Below are positions 1 through 8,371 of a stretch of 38,001 bases of DNA, piece by piece. The DNA comes from Vibrio sp. UBA2441 (GTDB taxonomy: Bacteria > Pseudomonadota > Gammaproteobacteria > Enterobacterales > Vibrionaceae). Location: positions 38,755-76,755 of the forward strand of contig DDQN01000013.1 of the NCBI GenBank assembly GCA_002342685.1, written 5' to 3'. Position 1 is the first letter of the stretch, and each line of letters opens with the position of its first letter. Under the pieces are notes generated by a model. The model saw nothing but the letters and a program-made list of their open reading frames with translations, made no database searches and was not told where the DNA came from. The translations under genes and the position numbers were made by a program.

Positions 1-176
1 GCCACCGTTTTAGATGCACCTTGCTCTTTTTCCATTGCCGTGACAGTGACACTCTCTGCCCCCACTGCATTAGTAGGAACTGGTGTCTCTAGTTCTTCCT
101 GAGCAACGGAAAAAGGGGTAAACAGCATAAACACAAACGCTGCCATCAAGGCAGCGAGCAAATTATTTTTTAACAT
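1..176 (-). CDS. fliP: Flagellar export gate protein FliP, N-terminal part only
   Basis: FliP is an inner-membrane component of the flagellar type III export gate (with FliQ and FliR). Only the first 58 codons lie in the window; the gene continues past the left edge. The visible protein starts MLKNNLLAALMAAFVFM and carries a cleavable-type signal peptide (hydrophobic residues about 5-22, then VAQEE), which is typical of FliP and unusual among export-gate proteins. The ATG at 176 lies inside the end of fliO, so the two genes overlap by 14 bases in different frames, consistent with translational coupling. Assignment rests on the signal peptide plus position directly after fliO in the conserved fliLMNOPQR order. 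The conserved FliP membrane domain is outside the window, so this is partly inference from context. Confidence 0.8.
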   Translation of the reverse strand, partial: MLKNNLLAALMAAFVFMLFTPFSVAQEELETPVPTNAVGAESVTVTAMEKEQGASKTV

Positions 177-552
177 TTTTCTTCAATAAATGATTAAATT
201 GACTGGCAAATTGATTTGGCTCTGCCTGCTCATCGTCTATTGGCTTATCCAAGTGAGAGATGAGGTTAATTGACTGGGAAGTAATTCCGACTAAAAACTG
301 CTCTTCCCCCACTTTAACGATGGCAATTCGTTCTTTCGTTCCTACCGATATTTGTCTGATAATCGACAATCCCTTCTGATTGCCCATGGTTGGTAGTCGC
401 ATTCGCTTTAATACCCAAGCTAAAAGCAAAATAATGCCAATAACAAAAACAAGTGACCCCATTGTCGTAATCAAATCTAACTCTGGTGCAGCTGCAGCCA
501 TTGCAGGCACAGGAGAAAATAGAAAGGGGATTATCACAATGCGTTTATTCAT
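163..552 (-). CDS. fliO: Flagellar protein FliO
   Basis: FliO is a small bitopic membrane protein that helps assemble or stabilise FliP in the export gate. The 129-residue product has an N-terminal signal-like stretch (residues about 3-20, ending AMAAAAPE), a second membrane segment near residues 32-48 (VFVIGIILLLAWVL), then a basic cytoplasmic tail containing GNQKGLSIIRQISVGTKERI. That tail, with conserved KERI and FLVGIT motifs, is the recognisable FliO domain. It starts 4 bases after the fliN stop and overlaps fliP, so it is in the fliLMNOP transcript. No separate promoter is visible. Confidence 0.9.
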   Translation of the reverse strand: MNKRIVIIPFLFSPVPAMAAAAPELDLITTMGSLVFVIGIILLLAWVLKRMRLPTMGNQKGLSIIRQISVGTKERIAIVKVGEEQFLVGITSQSINLISHLDKPIDDEQAEPNQFASQFNHLLKKNVKK

Positions 553-556
553 AGCA

Positions 557-961
557 TTATCTAAGCTTTTTAATACGTTCTGTTTGGCTAATCACGTCTG
601 TTAAACGAATACCAAATTTATCATTCACGACAACAACTTCACCATGAGCAATTAATGTACCATTAACCATAACATCCAGTGATTCACCAGCAATACGGTC
701 TAACTCAACCACAGAGCCCTGATTTAACTGTAATAAGTTCCGGATACTTATCTGGGAGCGGCCCACTTCCATAGAAATGGTCACTGGAATATCCATAATG
801 GTATCCAGTTTGCGACGCTCATCTTCGGAAATAGGCGTTGAATGATCAGACAGTTGCTCTAAAGGCGCTACTTCTGCTTCATCAGAGCCTTGAGCCGCTG
901 GATCTTCACTCAGTGCAGCCGCCCACTCATCCGCTAGTCTTTGGTCTTCATTCGGATCCAT
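557..961 (-). CDS. fliN: Flagellar motor switch (C-ring) protein FliN
   Basis: FliN forms the lower part of the cytoplasmic C ring with FliM; it is needed for torque, switching and docking of the FliH-FliI export complex. The 134-residue protein has an acidic, poorly conserved N-terminal half (to about residue 55) and a SpoA-type C-terminal domain from about 55 to 130. The latter contains DIPVTISMEVGRSQISI, LLQLNQGSVVELDR and GEVVVVNDKFGIRLTD, all classic FliN sequence. Length is normal. It lies between fliM and fliO, 24 bases after the fliM stop, in one operon. Confidence 0.96.
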   Translation of the reverse strand: MDPNEDQRLADEWAAALSEDPAAQGSDEAEVAPLEQLSDHSTPISEDERRKLDTIMDIPVTISMEVGRSQISIRNLLQLNQGSVVELDRIAGESLDVMVNGTLIAHGEVVVVNDKFGIRLTDVISQTERIKKLR

Positions 962-985
962 TTTTATCTACCCATTCTATTATTT

Positions 986-2032
986 TTAATCATTGCCTGA
1001 CTCTTCATTCGAAATCTCAGACATAATATCTTTACCAAGGAAAGCAATATCCGTCTTGACGACATCCGGTCGTTTAATTTTTTCTGAAATCTGCACAGCG
1101 ATTTTATCGCTGGATTGTCCCATTTTCACTCGATAGGTTGGCAACTCTTCAACAAACATGGTCGCATTTTCAGGCATCTCTATAGGAATGACATCTCCAA
1201 CTTGTAGCTCCATCAAATCACGTAATGAGATATCTCTTTCTAATAAATTGACTCTAAAATTAACCGGAACATCCATGATTTCATCACGTAGAGCGGTACT
1301 CCAGCGTATGTCGGTTTCCATTTTGTCTGACTGAACACCGGCATCCAGCAACTCTCGAATCGGTTCTACCATTGAATATGGCATAACAACATGAAAGTCA
1401 CCCCCGCCACCGTCAACTTCAATATGAAAGGAGCTAACGACAATAACTTCCGTCGGGCTGACAATATTCGCCATGCTTGGGTTAACTTCAGAGTCAAGGT
1501 ACTCAAACTCTACCCCCATAACCGGAGACCAAGCTTCTTTATAATCTTCAAATACAATTTTTAACAGCAGCTGAATAATTCGACGTTCAGTTGGAGTAAA
1601 TTCCCGGCCTTCAATTTTGGCATGGAAACGACCATCCCCACCAAAAAAGTTTTCTACTAAAATGAAAACTAACCGAGCCTCCATCGTCACCAATGCCGTC
1701 CCTTTTAATGGGCGGAATCGAACCATATTTAAACTTGTAGGCACATACAGCGTATTTTGATATTCACCAAATTTCATCATCTGTACGCCGTTAATTGATA
1801 CCTCGGCTGTTTTTCTCAGCAGATTAAATAAACTAACACGCATATGGCGCGCAAAGCGTTCGTTGATAAGTTCCAGGGTCGGCATTCGACCACGAACAAT
1901 TCTATCTTGGGAAGAGAAGTCGAAATTTACCGTACCATCTACTTCCGTATCAAGGTCATCTTCCGCTTCATCAACATCGTCAACACCATGAAGTAGCGCA
2001 TCAATTTCGTCTTGGGATAAGAGATCTGTCAC
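986..2032 (-). CDS. fliM: Flagellar motor switch (C-ring) protein FliM
   Basis: FliM is the C-ring protein that binds phosphorylated CheY and sets the direction of flagellar rotation. The 348-residue product has the N-terminal CheY-binding motif (LLSQDEIDALL, residues 4-14). A middle CheC-like domain follows (about 45-235), with the expected GG-rich stretches such as NFFGGDGRFHAKIEGREFTPTE. The C-terminal SpoA domain (about 250-330) includes DVPVNFRVNLLERDISLRDL. It begins 7 bases after the fliL stop. Length and motifs are normal; nothing suggests damage. Confidence 0.97.
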   Translation of the reverse strand: MTDLLSQDEIDALLHGVDDVDEAEDDLDTEVDGTVNFDFSSQDRIVRGRMPTLELINERFARHMRVSLFNLLRKTAEVSINGVQMMKFGEYQNTLYVPTSLNMVRFRPLKGTALVTMEARLVFILVENFFGGDGRFHAKIEGREFTPTERRIIQLLLKIVFEDYKEAWSPVMGVEFEYLDSEVNPSMANIVSPTEVIVVSSFHIEVDGGGGDFHVVMPYSMVEPIRELLDAGVQSDKMETDIRWSTALRDEIMDVPVNFRVNLLERDISLRDLMELQVGDVIPIEMPENATMFVEELPTYRVKMGQSSDKIAVQISEKIKRPDVVKTDIAFLGKDIMSEISNEESGND

Positions 2033-2039
2033 TGGAAAC

Positions 2040-2540
2040 CTACTGAATCACAAAATCAGTGAATAACACTTTTTCAATCACTGGCCGTCCAACCAGATCC
2101 TGCAAAGTGGCTCGAATATTTTCTGTTGCCTGATCACGTAATTGAGCTCGACCAGTCGGCGTTCTTAGCTGCTCTACGCTTGCCGTACCAAATGTATTCA
2201 GTATGGTACTCTCAATAAGTGGTGAATGGTGTCTCGCTAAATCTTCGTTCTTAGTACCTCGAACCATTAACTGGACTTTAATCTGTACTAATCGATCTCT
2301 ATGCTTGCCCGTGATACTAAACAAAAAAGGCTGTGGGATATTAACGTAAGACGCCGGCTCAGGTAACCCAGCTTGGTTGGCCGTTAATTCACTCGGTGAT
2401 GTATCAGGTTCAGAAGAGCCTAAAAGGAAAAATGCACCACCACCGGCTGCTAATAAAACCACAACAACAGCAATAATAATGATCAATTTCTTTTTGCTTT
2501 TCGGTGCAGCGCCATCACCCGTTGCTTGTTCATCTGCCAT
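2040..2540 (-). CDS. fliL: Flagellar basal body-associated protein FliL
   Basis: FliL is a single-pass inner-membrane protein that surrounds the stator units and supports motor output. The 166-residue protein has a short lysine-rich cytoplasmic tail (PKSKKK), one strong membrane segment at about residues 18-41 (IIIIAVVVVLLAAGGGAFFLL), then a periplasmic FliL domain ending DLVGRPVIEKVLFTDFVIQ. The end is highly characteristic. The gene is first of the fliLMNOP block and lies 75 bases after fliK. I see no good sigma-54 or sigma-28 promoter in that gap, so it is probably co-transcribed with fliK. Confidence 0.95.
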   Translation of the reverse strand: MADEQATGDGAAPKSKKKLIIIIAVVVVLLAAGGGAFFLLGSSEPDTSPSELTANQAGLPEPASYVNIPQPFLFSITGKHRDRLVQIKVQLMVRGTKNEDLARHHSPLIESTILNTFGTASVEQLRTPTGRAQLRDQATENIRATLQDLVGRPVIEKVLFTDFVIQ

Positions 2541-2615
2541 AGTGTTCTCTAACTTATTAAGTCCGTTAATTCCAGTGAGTTATACACTGATTAATTGTCT
2601 TGGGATACCAAAATA

Positions 2616-4568
2616 TTAAGCGTAAAAACTTATTCCATCACCTTTTGAAGCAATATTCACGTCAAGATTGATGCTTTCATCAAGATTTGAGCTATCTTCG
2701 GTCAATGAACCACCATTTTCACCCGCGGAACCATCACCATTGCCTGTCGCATATTGATGTTGCTGTTGACCCGAACTTTGCTGATGTACCGAAGAATCAC
2801 TGAGCTGAAGTCCTTGCTGAGCTAACATTTCTCGTAAGCGCGGCATCGCTTGTTCTACCATCTCCCTAGCTTGCGGGTTTGATACGGTAAACTGAACCGA
2901 TGCTATATCATTGTTCATTGACATACGGATCTGCATACGCCCCAGTTCTGGCGGATCAAGTCGAATATCAATATTTCTCAGGTTTTTAGACATCATCATC
3001 TGCACCTGCTCAGACAACTTTTCACTCGCTCCCTCACGCGAAAGTTGCAGGGGTGATTGTGATAGAGCTTGTTGCGTTTCTGCTTTCGCTTGTGCTTGCA
3101 CAGCACCCTGTGTTGAAGCTAAGCCAGAGAGCTGTTGAGTAAGGTTAGTTTCTTTATTGTCACCCTTATCGCTGCCCATCGCTTTTGCTGCCCCCAGTAG
3201 GCTACCTCCGGCTAGTGCGGCTTTTAGCGATTGATTAGCCTGATTGCTATTCGAGGACATTATCGGCGCAGGGTTCAGAGGTTGAGCTACTGAAGCTGCG
3301 GCACTAACATCGCTGTTAGTTACTGATAGAGGAGTTTGTTGTACCAGTTTATCCATCGCTGTCGTTTGAGATTGCAATACCGACTGATTTAGCTGGCTAA
3401 GCTGATTTTGTTGCGCAGAGGCCGCTAAAGCACCTGAACTGGCTAACTTACCTGTATCAATAGGCGCTTTGTGTTGCTCTGGAATTGATGTTGACCAATT
3501 AATCTGAGCCAGAGAATCCATTTCTGCCTTCTCATCAAGCAAGACCTTGTCCGCGGAGGAAATAGGAGCTTGCGCTAATATGGTTTGAGTTTCGCTACCT
3601 ATATTGGCTTCACTATCCGATTTTACAGTCTCAGTAGCTATTGAAGAACTCGCAGTTAACGTTGATGGCATAACCTGAGAAAGGGCTGCGGCTTCGCCAG
3701 AAACTTTAGCTGTATCCCATATCAATGGTTCTTCTGAGTCCGTATGGCTTGTATTACTCACACTTAGTGATTGTGTGACATCTCTGTTATTTTTATCTTC
3801 TGCAGCCAGAGCATTCGGACTCTCGAGGATTTGTTTTTTCTGAACTGCCTGCTCAGTTAATTCTTTTGATATAGGCAATGCTCCAACCAATGTCCCTACA
3901 GTTTCAGAACTCTCTTTGACTTGCCCTTTATCCGATAATTCAGAGTCTTCACTCGCTACGATAACCTCATCTACAGTCATATTCTGATTGGATTCTGACT
4001 TTTCTTCTGTATTTTCGTCTTGAACAATGTAGGGCTCAATAATGGCCGTGTTTTTTTGCAACTGATTACTAATTGGCTCTATGTGTTCTGGAGGCAAGGA
4101 ATTGCCGGATGATGTTTTTAGGACTTGTTTTGAATCATCTAACCTATCTAGTAGCTCATTACCTTCACTCATTACTTTAGCCGTTTTGTTCGACTCAGCA
4201 GGAACACTGCTGGTAACTAATAATTCTGATTTTTCACTTATTTGTTCGCCGTCGACTTCGAGTGATTCTCCATCAGCAACTAGCTGTTTTTCAAGCAAGA
4301 TATCATCGTTTTCTGAGAGCTCTACATCACCATCACTCTCTATTAATTTATCTATACTTTCTTCATCAATTTCTGTCACGACCTCATCGAGCTGACCTGC
4401 TTTAGTCTGTTCGGTTTTTTCTGTATCTGACTGAAAAATAGCACCTAAGGTATTAAGGAAACTGCCTGAATCTTCAGAATCAGACAACGTCTGCACTTCC
4501 GCTGCATTGCTCTTAAGCAACGTGCTTGTTTTTCCAGCATCACTGATGGTTAAAGAACTTTGATTCAT
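2616..4568 (-). CDS. fliK: Flagellar hook-length control protein FliK
   Basis: FliK is secreted through the growing hook, measures its length and switches export from hook to filament substrates through FlhB. The 650-residue product has a long, low-complexity, acidic and Ser/Thr/Gln-rich N-terminal region (about 1-500), as expected for the flexible ruler. The globular C-terminal domain (about 525-600) contains NIDIRLDPPELGRMQIRMS and QARE-type sequence typical of FliK. The tail is rich in Gln, Ser and Gly. It lies between fliJ and fliL. A 138-base gap separates it from fliJ. I found no consensus flagellar promoter in the gap, but one of weaker type cannot be excluded. Confidence 0.93.
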   Translation of the reverse strand: MNQSSLTISDAGKTSTLLKSNAAEVQTLSDSEDSGSFLNTLGAIFQSDTEKTEQTKAGQLDEVVTEIDEESIDKLIESDGDVELSENDDILLEKQLVADGESLEVDGEQISEKSELLVTSSVPAESNKTAKVMSEGNELLDRLDDSKQVLKTSSGNSLPPEHIEPISNQLQKNTAIIEPYIVQDENTEEKSESNQNMTVDEVIVASEDSELSDKGQVKESSETVGTLVGALPISKELTEQAVQKKQILESPNALAAEDKNNRDVTQSLSVSNTSHTDSEEPLIWDTAKVSGEAAALSQVMPSTLTASSSIATETVKSDSEANIGSETQTILAQAPISSADKVLLDEKAEMDSLAQINWSTSIPEQHKAPIDTGKLASSGALAASAQQNQLSQLNQSVLQSQTTAMDKLVQQTPLSVTNSDVSAAASVAQPLNPAPIMSSNSNQANQSLKAALAGGSLLGAAKAMGSDKGDNKETNLTQQLSGLASTQGAVQAQAKAETQQALSQSPLQLSREGASEKLSEQVQMMMSKNLRNIDIRLDPPELGRMQIRMSMNNDIASVQFTVSNPQAREMVEQAMPRLREMLAQQGLQLSDSSVHQQSSGQQQHQYATGNGDGSAGENGGSLTEDSSNLDESINLDVNIASKGDGISFYA

Positions 4569-4706
4569 AAAACAGTCTCTTACGCTAAGTCAGTAGACAT
4601 GATATTTAACCAGAAATATCATCCATTAAACGGCAAATACACCCAATTGCAGTCTATTACTCTCTTTAAATGAGATAAATGCAAAAAACAGACCATATAC
4701 TCTTAA

Positions 4707-5150
4707 CTAAATTGATTTTCGGCGACGTGCATATTGAAGGGTAGAGAATTCATCCAGCTGCTTCTGCTCTAGCTGGTTTTCACGTTTTAACTTTTCAGAC
4801 TGCTTTTTTTCGATCATCCATTCATAAGATCGTCTTTGTTTACGAACTTCCAACCAGTGTTCTTGACAGTTATCTACTTGAGTTTTGAAATGTGACTCAG
4901 CTTCTTTTTGCTTAGTTAACGTTTCATCCAATTGAGTTAAAAAGCGATTTAGGTGCCCAAACTCGCTTGCAGACAAGCCGTTCTTACCACGATCGACCAA
5001 CTGCTGACAATAATCTAAGCGATACTTTTCAATCTGAGCGACCTGTTTGTAATAATCCTCGAGCTCAGAGTTTGCTTTGCCCAATGCAAGTACGGCCTGA
5101 TTTTCTTTCTCTTTAGCCTGTTCTAATAAAAAGATCAGCGCATTTTCCAT
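4707..5150 (-). CDS. fliJ: Flagellar export protein FliJ
   Basis: FliJ is the small coiled-coil stalk protein of the flagellar export ATPase; it fits in the centre of the FliI hexamer and contacts FlhA. The 147-residue product is almost entirely heptad-rich charged helix (for example EKYRLDYCQQLVDRG and QLDETLTKQKEAES), as the family requires. Its ATG shares one base with the fliI stop (TAATG), a strong sign of translational coupling. It is the last gene of the fliEFGHIJ block. Confidence 0.93.
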   Translation of the reverse strand: MENALIFLLEQAKEKENQAVLALGKANSELEDYYKQVAQIEKYRLDYCQQLVDRGKNGLSASEFGHLNRFLTQLDETLTKQKEAESHFKTQVDNCQEHWLEVRKQRRSYEWMIEKKQSEKLKRENQLEQKQLDEFSTLQYARRRKSI

Positions 5151-6481
5151 TATGCACCATTACCACTTTGCAATAAGTTGCGTAACATATTCACACACAT
5201 ATCATAAGGTACGGAGTCTTTCATGCCTTGTTGCAGGTACTGATCCAGCGTTGGTTTTAACGTAAACGCAGCATCAATCGCAGGGTCCGTTCCCGGTTTA
5301 TAGGCGCCAATGGACACGAGATCTTGGTTTTTACGACATATAGAAAGAATTTGACGCACTGCCTTAGACATTAAGACATGCTCGTCTGAAGTAATTTGTG
5401 GCATCACCCGGCTAACCGACTTTTCAACATCAATCGCAGGATAGTGCCCGGCATCCGCCATCTCACGGGAGAGAACAATATGTCCATCCAGTATTGCCCG
5501 TGAAGCATCAGCAATAGGGTCCTGAAGATCGTCGCCTTCGGTTAATACGGTAAAAAATGCAGTAATCGAGCCCTGTTCAGGGCTGCCATTGCCCGCTCGT
5601 TCAACCAAAGCAGGTAACTTAGCAAATACGGAAGGTGGGTAACCTTTTGTTGCTGGAGGCTCTCCAACGGAGAGCGCTATTTCACGCTGAGCCTGCGCGA
5701 ATCGAGTTAATGAATCCATAAGAAGCAAAACGTCTAGACCTTGGTCTCTAAAGTACTCAGCGATAGACAACGCGGTCTGACAACCTTTCAGCCTCATAAG
5801 TGGCGAAGAATCCGCAGGAGCCGCTACGACAACCGAGCGTCGACGCCCATCTTCACCCAGTATCTCCTCGATAAACTCTTTTACTTCTCTGCCACGCTCA
5901 CCAATTAAACCAACCACAACCACTTGTGCGGTTGTACCTCGAGTCATCATACCTAACGTAACAGACTTACCCACACCAGAACCGGCAAATAGGCCTATAC
6001 GTTGCCCCTTGCCTACCGTTAATAAACCATTTATGGCTTTTAAACCCACATCCAGCGGTTCTGAAATGGGTTTTCGCAGTAACGGGTTCATAGGTTCCGA
6101 GCCAAAAGAGGCACGAGTATCAGTATGAATATCACCTAAGCCATCAATGGGGTTTCCAACACCATCAATCACTCTTCCCAGCAGTTCCATACCAACAGGG
6201 AGACCTGTTTCGCTGGTTAGCGGTGTCACCTTAGCACCTGGCAAAATACCAGTAATCTGCTCACTGGGCATTAGAAAAAGATTATCCCCCGAAAAACCGA
6301 CTACTTCGGCTTCCATCTCGCCCGATAAGGTCTCCACCTTGCACAAACTACCTATCGGTGCTTTGCAGCCAGTGGCCTCTAATGTTAGGCCAACAACACG
6401 AACAAGCTTACCCGACGCGATAGCTCTGGTGGTTAAACCGTGGGTTTTGTATTGAGAAAGTCTATCTGCTAAAGCAAGCAC
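5150..6481 (-). CDS. fliI: Flagellum-specific export ATPase FliI
   Basis: FliI is the cytoplasmic ATPase that energises entry of substrates into the flagellar export gate, working with FliH and FliJ. The 443-residue protein has a Walker A motif (AGSGVGKS, about residues 167-174), the catalytic region GERGREVKEF, and a Walker B strand ending in LLLMDSLTRFAQAQRE. It also has the F1-beta-like sequence QGSITAFFTVLTEGDD, all standard for FliI. The start is a GTG that overlaps the TAG stop of fliH by one base; no upstream in-frame ATG precedes it, and the protein has normal length from here. It sits between fliH and fliJ. Confidence 0.96.
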   Translation of the reverse strand: MLALADRLSQYKTHGLTTRAIASGKLVRVVGLTLEATGCKAPIGSLCKVETLSGEMEAEVVGFSGDNLFLMPSEQITGILPGAKVTPLTSETGLPVGMELLGRVIDGVGNPIDGLGDIHTDTRASFGSEPMNPLLRKPISEPLDVGLKAINGLLTVGKGQRIGLFAGSGVGKSVTLGMMTRGTTAQVVVVGLIGERGREVKEFIEEILGEDGRRRSVVVAAPADSSPLMRLKGCQTALSIAEYFRDQGLDVLLLMDSLTRFAQAQREIALSVGEPPATKGYPPSVFAKLPALVERAGNGSPEQGSITAFFTVLTEGDDLQDPIADASRAILDGHIVLSREMADAGHYPAIDVEKSVSRVMPQITSDEHVLMSKAVRQILSICRKNQDLVSIGAYKPGTDPAIDAAFTLKPTLDQYLQQGMKDSVPYDMCVNMLRNLLQSGNGA

Positions 6482-7281
6482 TACTCATTTCCTTGGTGGC
6501 GATTTACACCGCAAAAAGAGTGTAAAACAGTTCGTACCCGCTCTTCCATCTTATAACTAACGCTGGATTCACCCGCTTCAATTTGCACGTCACCACGATT
6601 TAAAGAAGGCTCATTAACCAAAGTCCAATTACGACAATCTAACTCTTGTTCCCCATAAGCTGAACGAATAATATCAACATCTTCAGGGTGTAGTTTTAGC
6701 GTGATAGCATGCCCTGAAATTGGTAACGCTTCTACTGATTCACGAACCGTATCTAGAATAATTTGAGGATTTGTTTGTACTTCAACATGAACAACTTCTT
6801 TGGTCAGAGCAAGGACCATATCAACCAGTTGCTTTTCTACCTGAGAGTTCATTAGCTCAAGGGGTTGTGCAAACTGATTAGCAAGGGCTATAAAGTGTTC
6901 AACCTGCTGTTTTATATGATCCTGCCCGGCGTTGATACCTTCAGTTTGTCCAAGGGTAAAGCCTTCTGCCTGCCCTGCTTCTATTCCTTGCTCTTTACCT
7001 TTTTCATAACCTGCATTAAAGCCTGCTTCCTGACCTTGATGATAGCCTTCTTGTCTGGCGCTCTCTTTAATGTTTTCAATGTCAGCTTCAGTTAACTCGA
7101 CGGGTTCTTCTGCTATCGGCTGCTCAAAATTAGGAACCCAACCCGGGTCATAATTCATTGCAGTATCTTTAGCCGCCTTATTTGTCTCTGACGTGTAATC
7201 AGGTAAACCCCATTTTTCTGGTTTTACGTTAGCACCGTCTTCATCTGGACGTAAAAAACCACGTTTTCGTTCGAGAGACAT
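6481..7281 (-). CDS. fliH: Flagellar assembly protein FliH
   Basis: FliH binds and regulates the FliI ATPase and tethers it to the C ring through FliN. The 266-residue protein has a variable N-terminal region with MNYDPGWVPNF, then a long helical segment (residues 79-119) in which a glycine recurs exactly every fourth residue eleven times. That GxxxG array is a family hallmark. The C-terminal domain (about 125-260) resembles peripheral-stalk proteins of F-type ATPases and binds FliI. The gene lies between fliG (34 bases upstream) and fliI (one-base overlap). Confidence 0.94.
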   Translation of the reverse strand: MSLERKRGFLRPDEDGANVKPEKWGLPDYTSETNKAAKDTAMNYDPGWVPNFEQPIAEEPVELTEADIENIKESARQEGYHQGQEAGFNAGYEKGKEQGIEAGQAEGFTLGQTEGINAGQDHIKQQVEHFIALANQFAQPLELMNSQVEKQLVDMVLALTKEVVHVEVQTNPQIILDTVRESVEALPISGHAITLKLHPEDVDIIRSAYGEQELDCRNWTLVNEPSLNRGDVQIEAGESSVSYKMEERVRTVLHSFCGVNRHQGNE

Positions 7282-7315
7282 AATACACCCTTAAATTGTT
7301 CTGTAATTCTGCAGG

Positions 7316-8371
7316 TTATAAGAATTCGTCGGCACCACCGGAGAGCATAATGTCTCCACTGTCGGCCAATTTTCTGGCAATACCAAGAATTTCTTTTTGC
7401 GCCGCTTCCACATCGGCAACCCGGACTGGAGGCATCGCTTCGATATCATCACGCATCATCTCAGCAGCACGCTTGGACATATTCTTGAATATCTTCTCTC
7501 GCAATACTTCGTCGGCACCTTTAAGTGCTTTTTGCAGAACATCCTGAGGCACATCACGCAGAAGTTTTTGCACTCCTTGATCGTCCACCTCGATAAGGTT
7601 TTCAAATACGAACATGAGGTCTTGGATCTGCGTAGCCATATCTTCGTCTTGATCTCGGATTTGATCCATCAAGACACCTTCTACGCTATTATCCATGTAG
7701 TTCATAATTTCTGCAGCGGCTTTTAGGCCACCAATTTTCGCTGCTTGAGCACCGGCTTGACCAGCAAACTGTTTCTCCATAATCTCGTTCAATTCAGCCA
7801 GAGCGGATGGCTGAACTTCTTCCAGATTAGCAATACGCATCATCAAGTCTAGTCGCACACGCTCTGGGAACTGAGAAAGGATTTCGGCAGATTGATCCGA
7901 CTCCAGATAGGATAAAACGATAGTTTGTATCTGTGGATGCTCGTTAATAATAATACTGGCAACTTGACGGGGGTCCATCCACTTAAGAGAGTCTAGACCT
8001 TTCGACCCGGTACCAAGTAAAATTTGATCAACAAGGTTACTTGCTTTGTCTTCACCTAGTGCGGCCACCAGTGCGTTGCGCATGAAGTCTTCACTGCCCA
8101 TGCCAATGTTGGTGTATTTCTGAATATCTTCCAAGAATGCACGGTGTACAGCGCCCACTTTGTCATTGTTTAAATCCGTAGCGCGAGCCATTGCCCCACC
8201 TACTCGCTGAACCTGCTTAGGTTCGAGGTGGCGTATAATACCTGCCGCATCTTCTTCACTTAAACTTAAAAGAAGGATCGCCGCTCGCTCGTCACCAGGA
8301 ATATTATCAATATTGACTTCAGTTTCAGCAAGAGGTCCACCTTCTTCGCTTTTTACAATTTCATCAGGCAT
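7316..8371 (-). CDS. fliG: Flagellar motor switch protein FliG
   Basis: FliG sits on the MS ring and is the rotor protein that meets the stator, so it generates torque. The 351-residue protein shows GDERAAILLLSLSEEDAA near the N terminus. The EHPQ motif follows in the middle domain (NEHPQIQTIVLSYL). The C-terminal torque domain has the charged helix DDQGVQKLLRDV and ALKGADEVLREKIFKNMS. Length is somewhat longer than the enterobacterial protein because of an N-terminal extension, as is common. Its ATG lies inside the end of fliF (8-base overlap). Confidence 0.97.
   Translation of the reverse strand: MPDEIVKSEEGGPLAETEVNIDNIPGDERAAILLLSLSEEDAAGIIRHLEPKQVQRVGGAMARATDLNNDKVGAVHRAFLEDIQKYTNIGMGSEDFMRNALVAALGEDKASNLVDQILLGTGSKGLDSLKWMDPRQVASIIINEHPQIQTIVLSYLESDQSAEILSQFPERVRLDLMMRIANLEEVQPSALAELNEIMEKQFAGQAGAQAAKIGGLKAAAEIMNYMDNSVEGVLMDQIRDQDEDMATQIQDLMFVFENLIEVDDQGVQKLLRDVPQDVLQKALKGADEVLREKIFKNMSKRAAEMMRDDIEAMPPVRVADVEAAQKEILGIARKLADSGDIMLSGGADEFL

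Noticed and set aside
4081..4395. 104-residue plus-strand frame
   Set aside because: Antisense to the repetitive acidic part of fliK; its poly-Ser sequence mirrors Asp/Glu codons of the real gene.
4569..4706. Sigma-28 or sigma-54 promoter before fliK
   Set aside because: TAAAG and GCCGTTTA are present but about 29 bases apart; no GG-N10-GC site found.
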